From positions 1 to 42,382 of the forward strand of contig FN648786.1 of NCBI GenBank assembly GCA_000310025.1: a stretch of DNA of 42,382 nucleotides, in the 5' to 3' direction. This stretch comes from Ectocarpus siliculosus. Lineage: Eukaryota; Sar; Phaeophyceae; Ectocarpales; Ectocarpaceae. The position numbers were made by a program, and so were the translations under genes. The notes below the pieces were generated by a model, which was given only the letters and a program-made list of their open reading frames with translations, was not told the DNA's origin and searched no databases. Shown here piece by piece: positions 42,370-42,382 of this stretch. Within the stretch, counting starts at the first letter, position 1, and each line of letters opens with the position of its first letter.

Positions 42370-42382
42370 CCCGAGCTTTCCC

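Noticed and set aside
1-42382. CRISPR array, bacterial operon or integrated phaeovirus genome
   Set aside because: No spaced identical repeats, no bacterial gene layout, and no viral replication or capsid genes were seen; the EsV-1-7 gene is intron-bearing and fits a host family.

Overview
The window looks like nuclear DNA of a brown alga (Phaeophyceae, Ectocarpus-like). The sequence shows four protein-coding genes cut into many short exons with GT-AG introns. One gene encodes six copies of the EsV-1-7 cysteine/histidine repeat (C-X4-C-X16-C-X2-H-X12), a domain first named from the Ectocarpus virus EsV-1 and expanded in brown algae. Two genes encode predicted plastid proteins whose N-termini look like a signal peptide followed by an alanine/phenylalanine cleavage motif, as expected for a red-type secondary plastid. 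The species cannot be fixed from the sequence alone.

Layout. 150-890: a minisatellite of about 77 bp units. 1021-3683: no recognisable gene. 3684-6279 (+): EsV-1-7 repeat protein with a long low-complexity N-terminus. 6280-8393: no recognisable gene. 8394-12696 (+): six-exon DUF2854 plastid membrane protein. 12697-18240: transposon debris, namely a frameshifted tyrosine recombinase (about 14.13-14.83 kb) and a 1.26 kb foldback element with 29-bp terminal inverted repeats and a TTA target duplication (15028-16286), plus a possible small minus-strand gene (17065-18271). 18499-27985 (+): 13-exon HflX-type ribosome-associated GTPase, probably plastid-targeted, in which all five G motifs are visible. 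27986-31096: an inverted-repeat cluster and a decayed LINE on the minus strand. 31097-39691 (+): four-exon, 12-helix major facilitator transporter (MFSD4/NaGLT1-like) whose first intron is 5.7 kb and full of repeats. 39692-42382: dispersed repeats, a retroposon-like insertion with a (CAA)n end, and a GGCGGTA-rich inverted-repeat element.

The four main genes all lie on the plus strand but show no shared pathway. HflX and DUF2854 are both probable plastid proteins; the EsV-1-7 protein is a probable regulator and the MFS protein a membrane transporter. Much of the remaining structure is repeats: three inverted-repeat elements, a dispersed repeat family touching the splice junctions of two genes, an internal empty-site/filled-site pair, and a strongly over-represented octamer (ACTGCTGT/ACAGCAGT) confined to non-coding sequence. 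All exon joins were read by eye from frame continuity, splice consensus and family similarity remembered from known members; no search was run.
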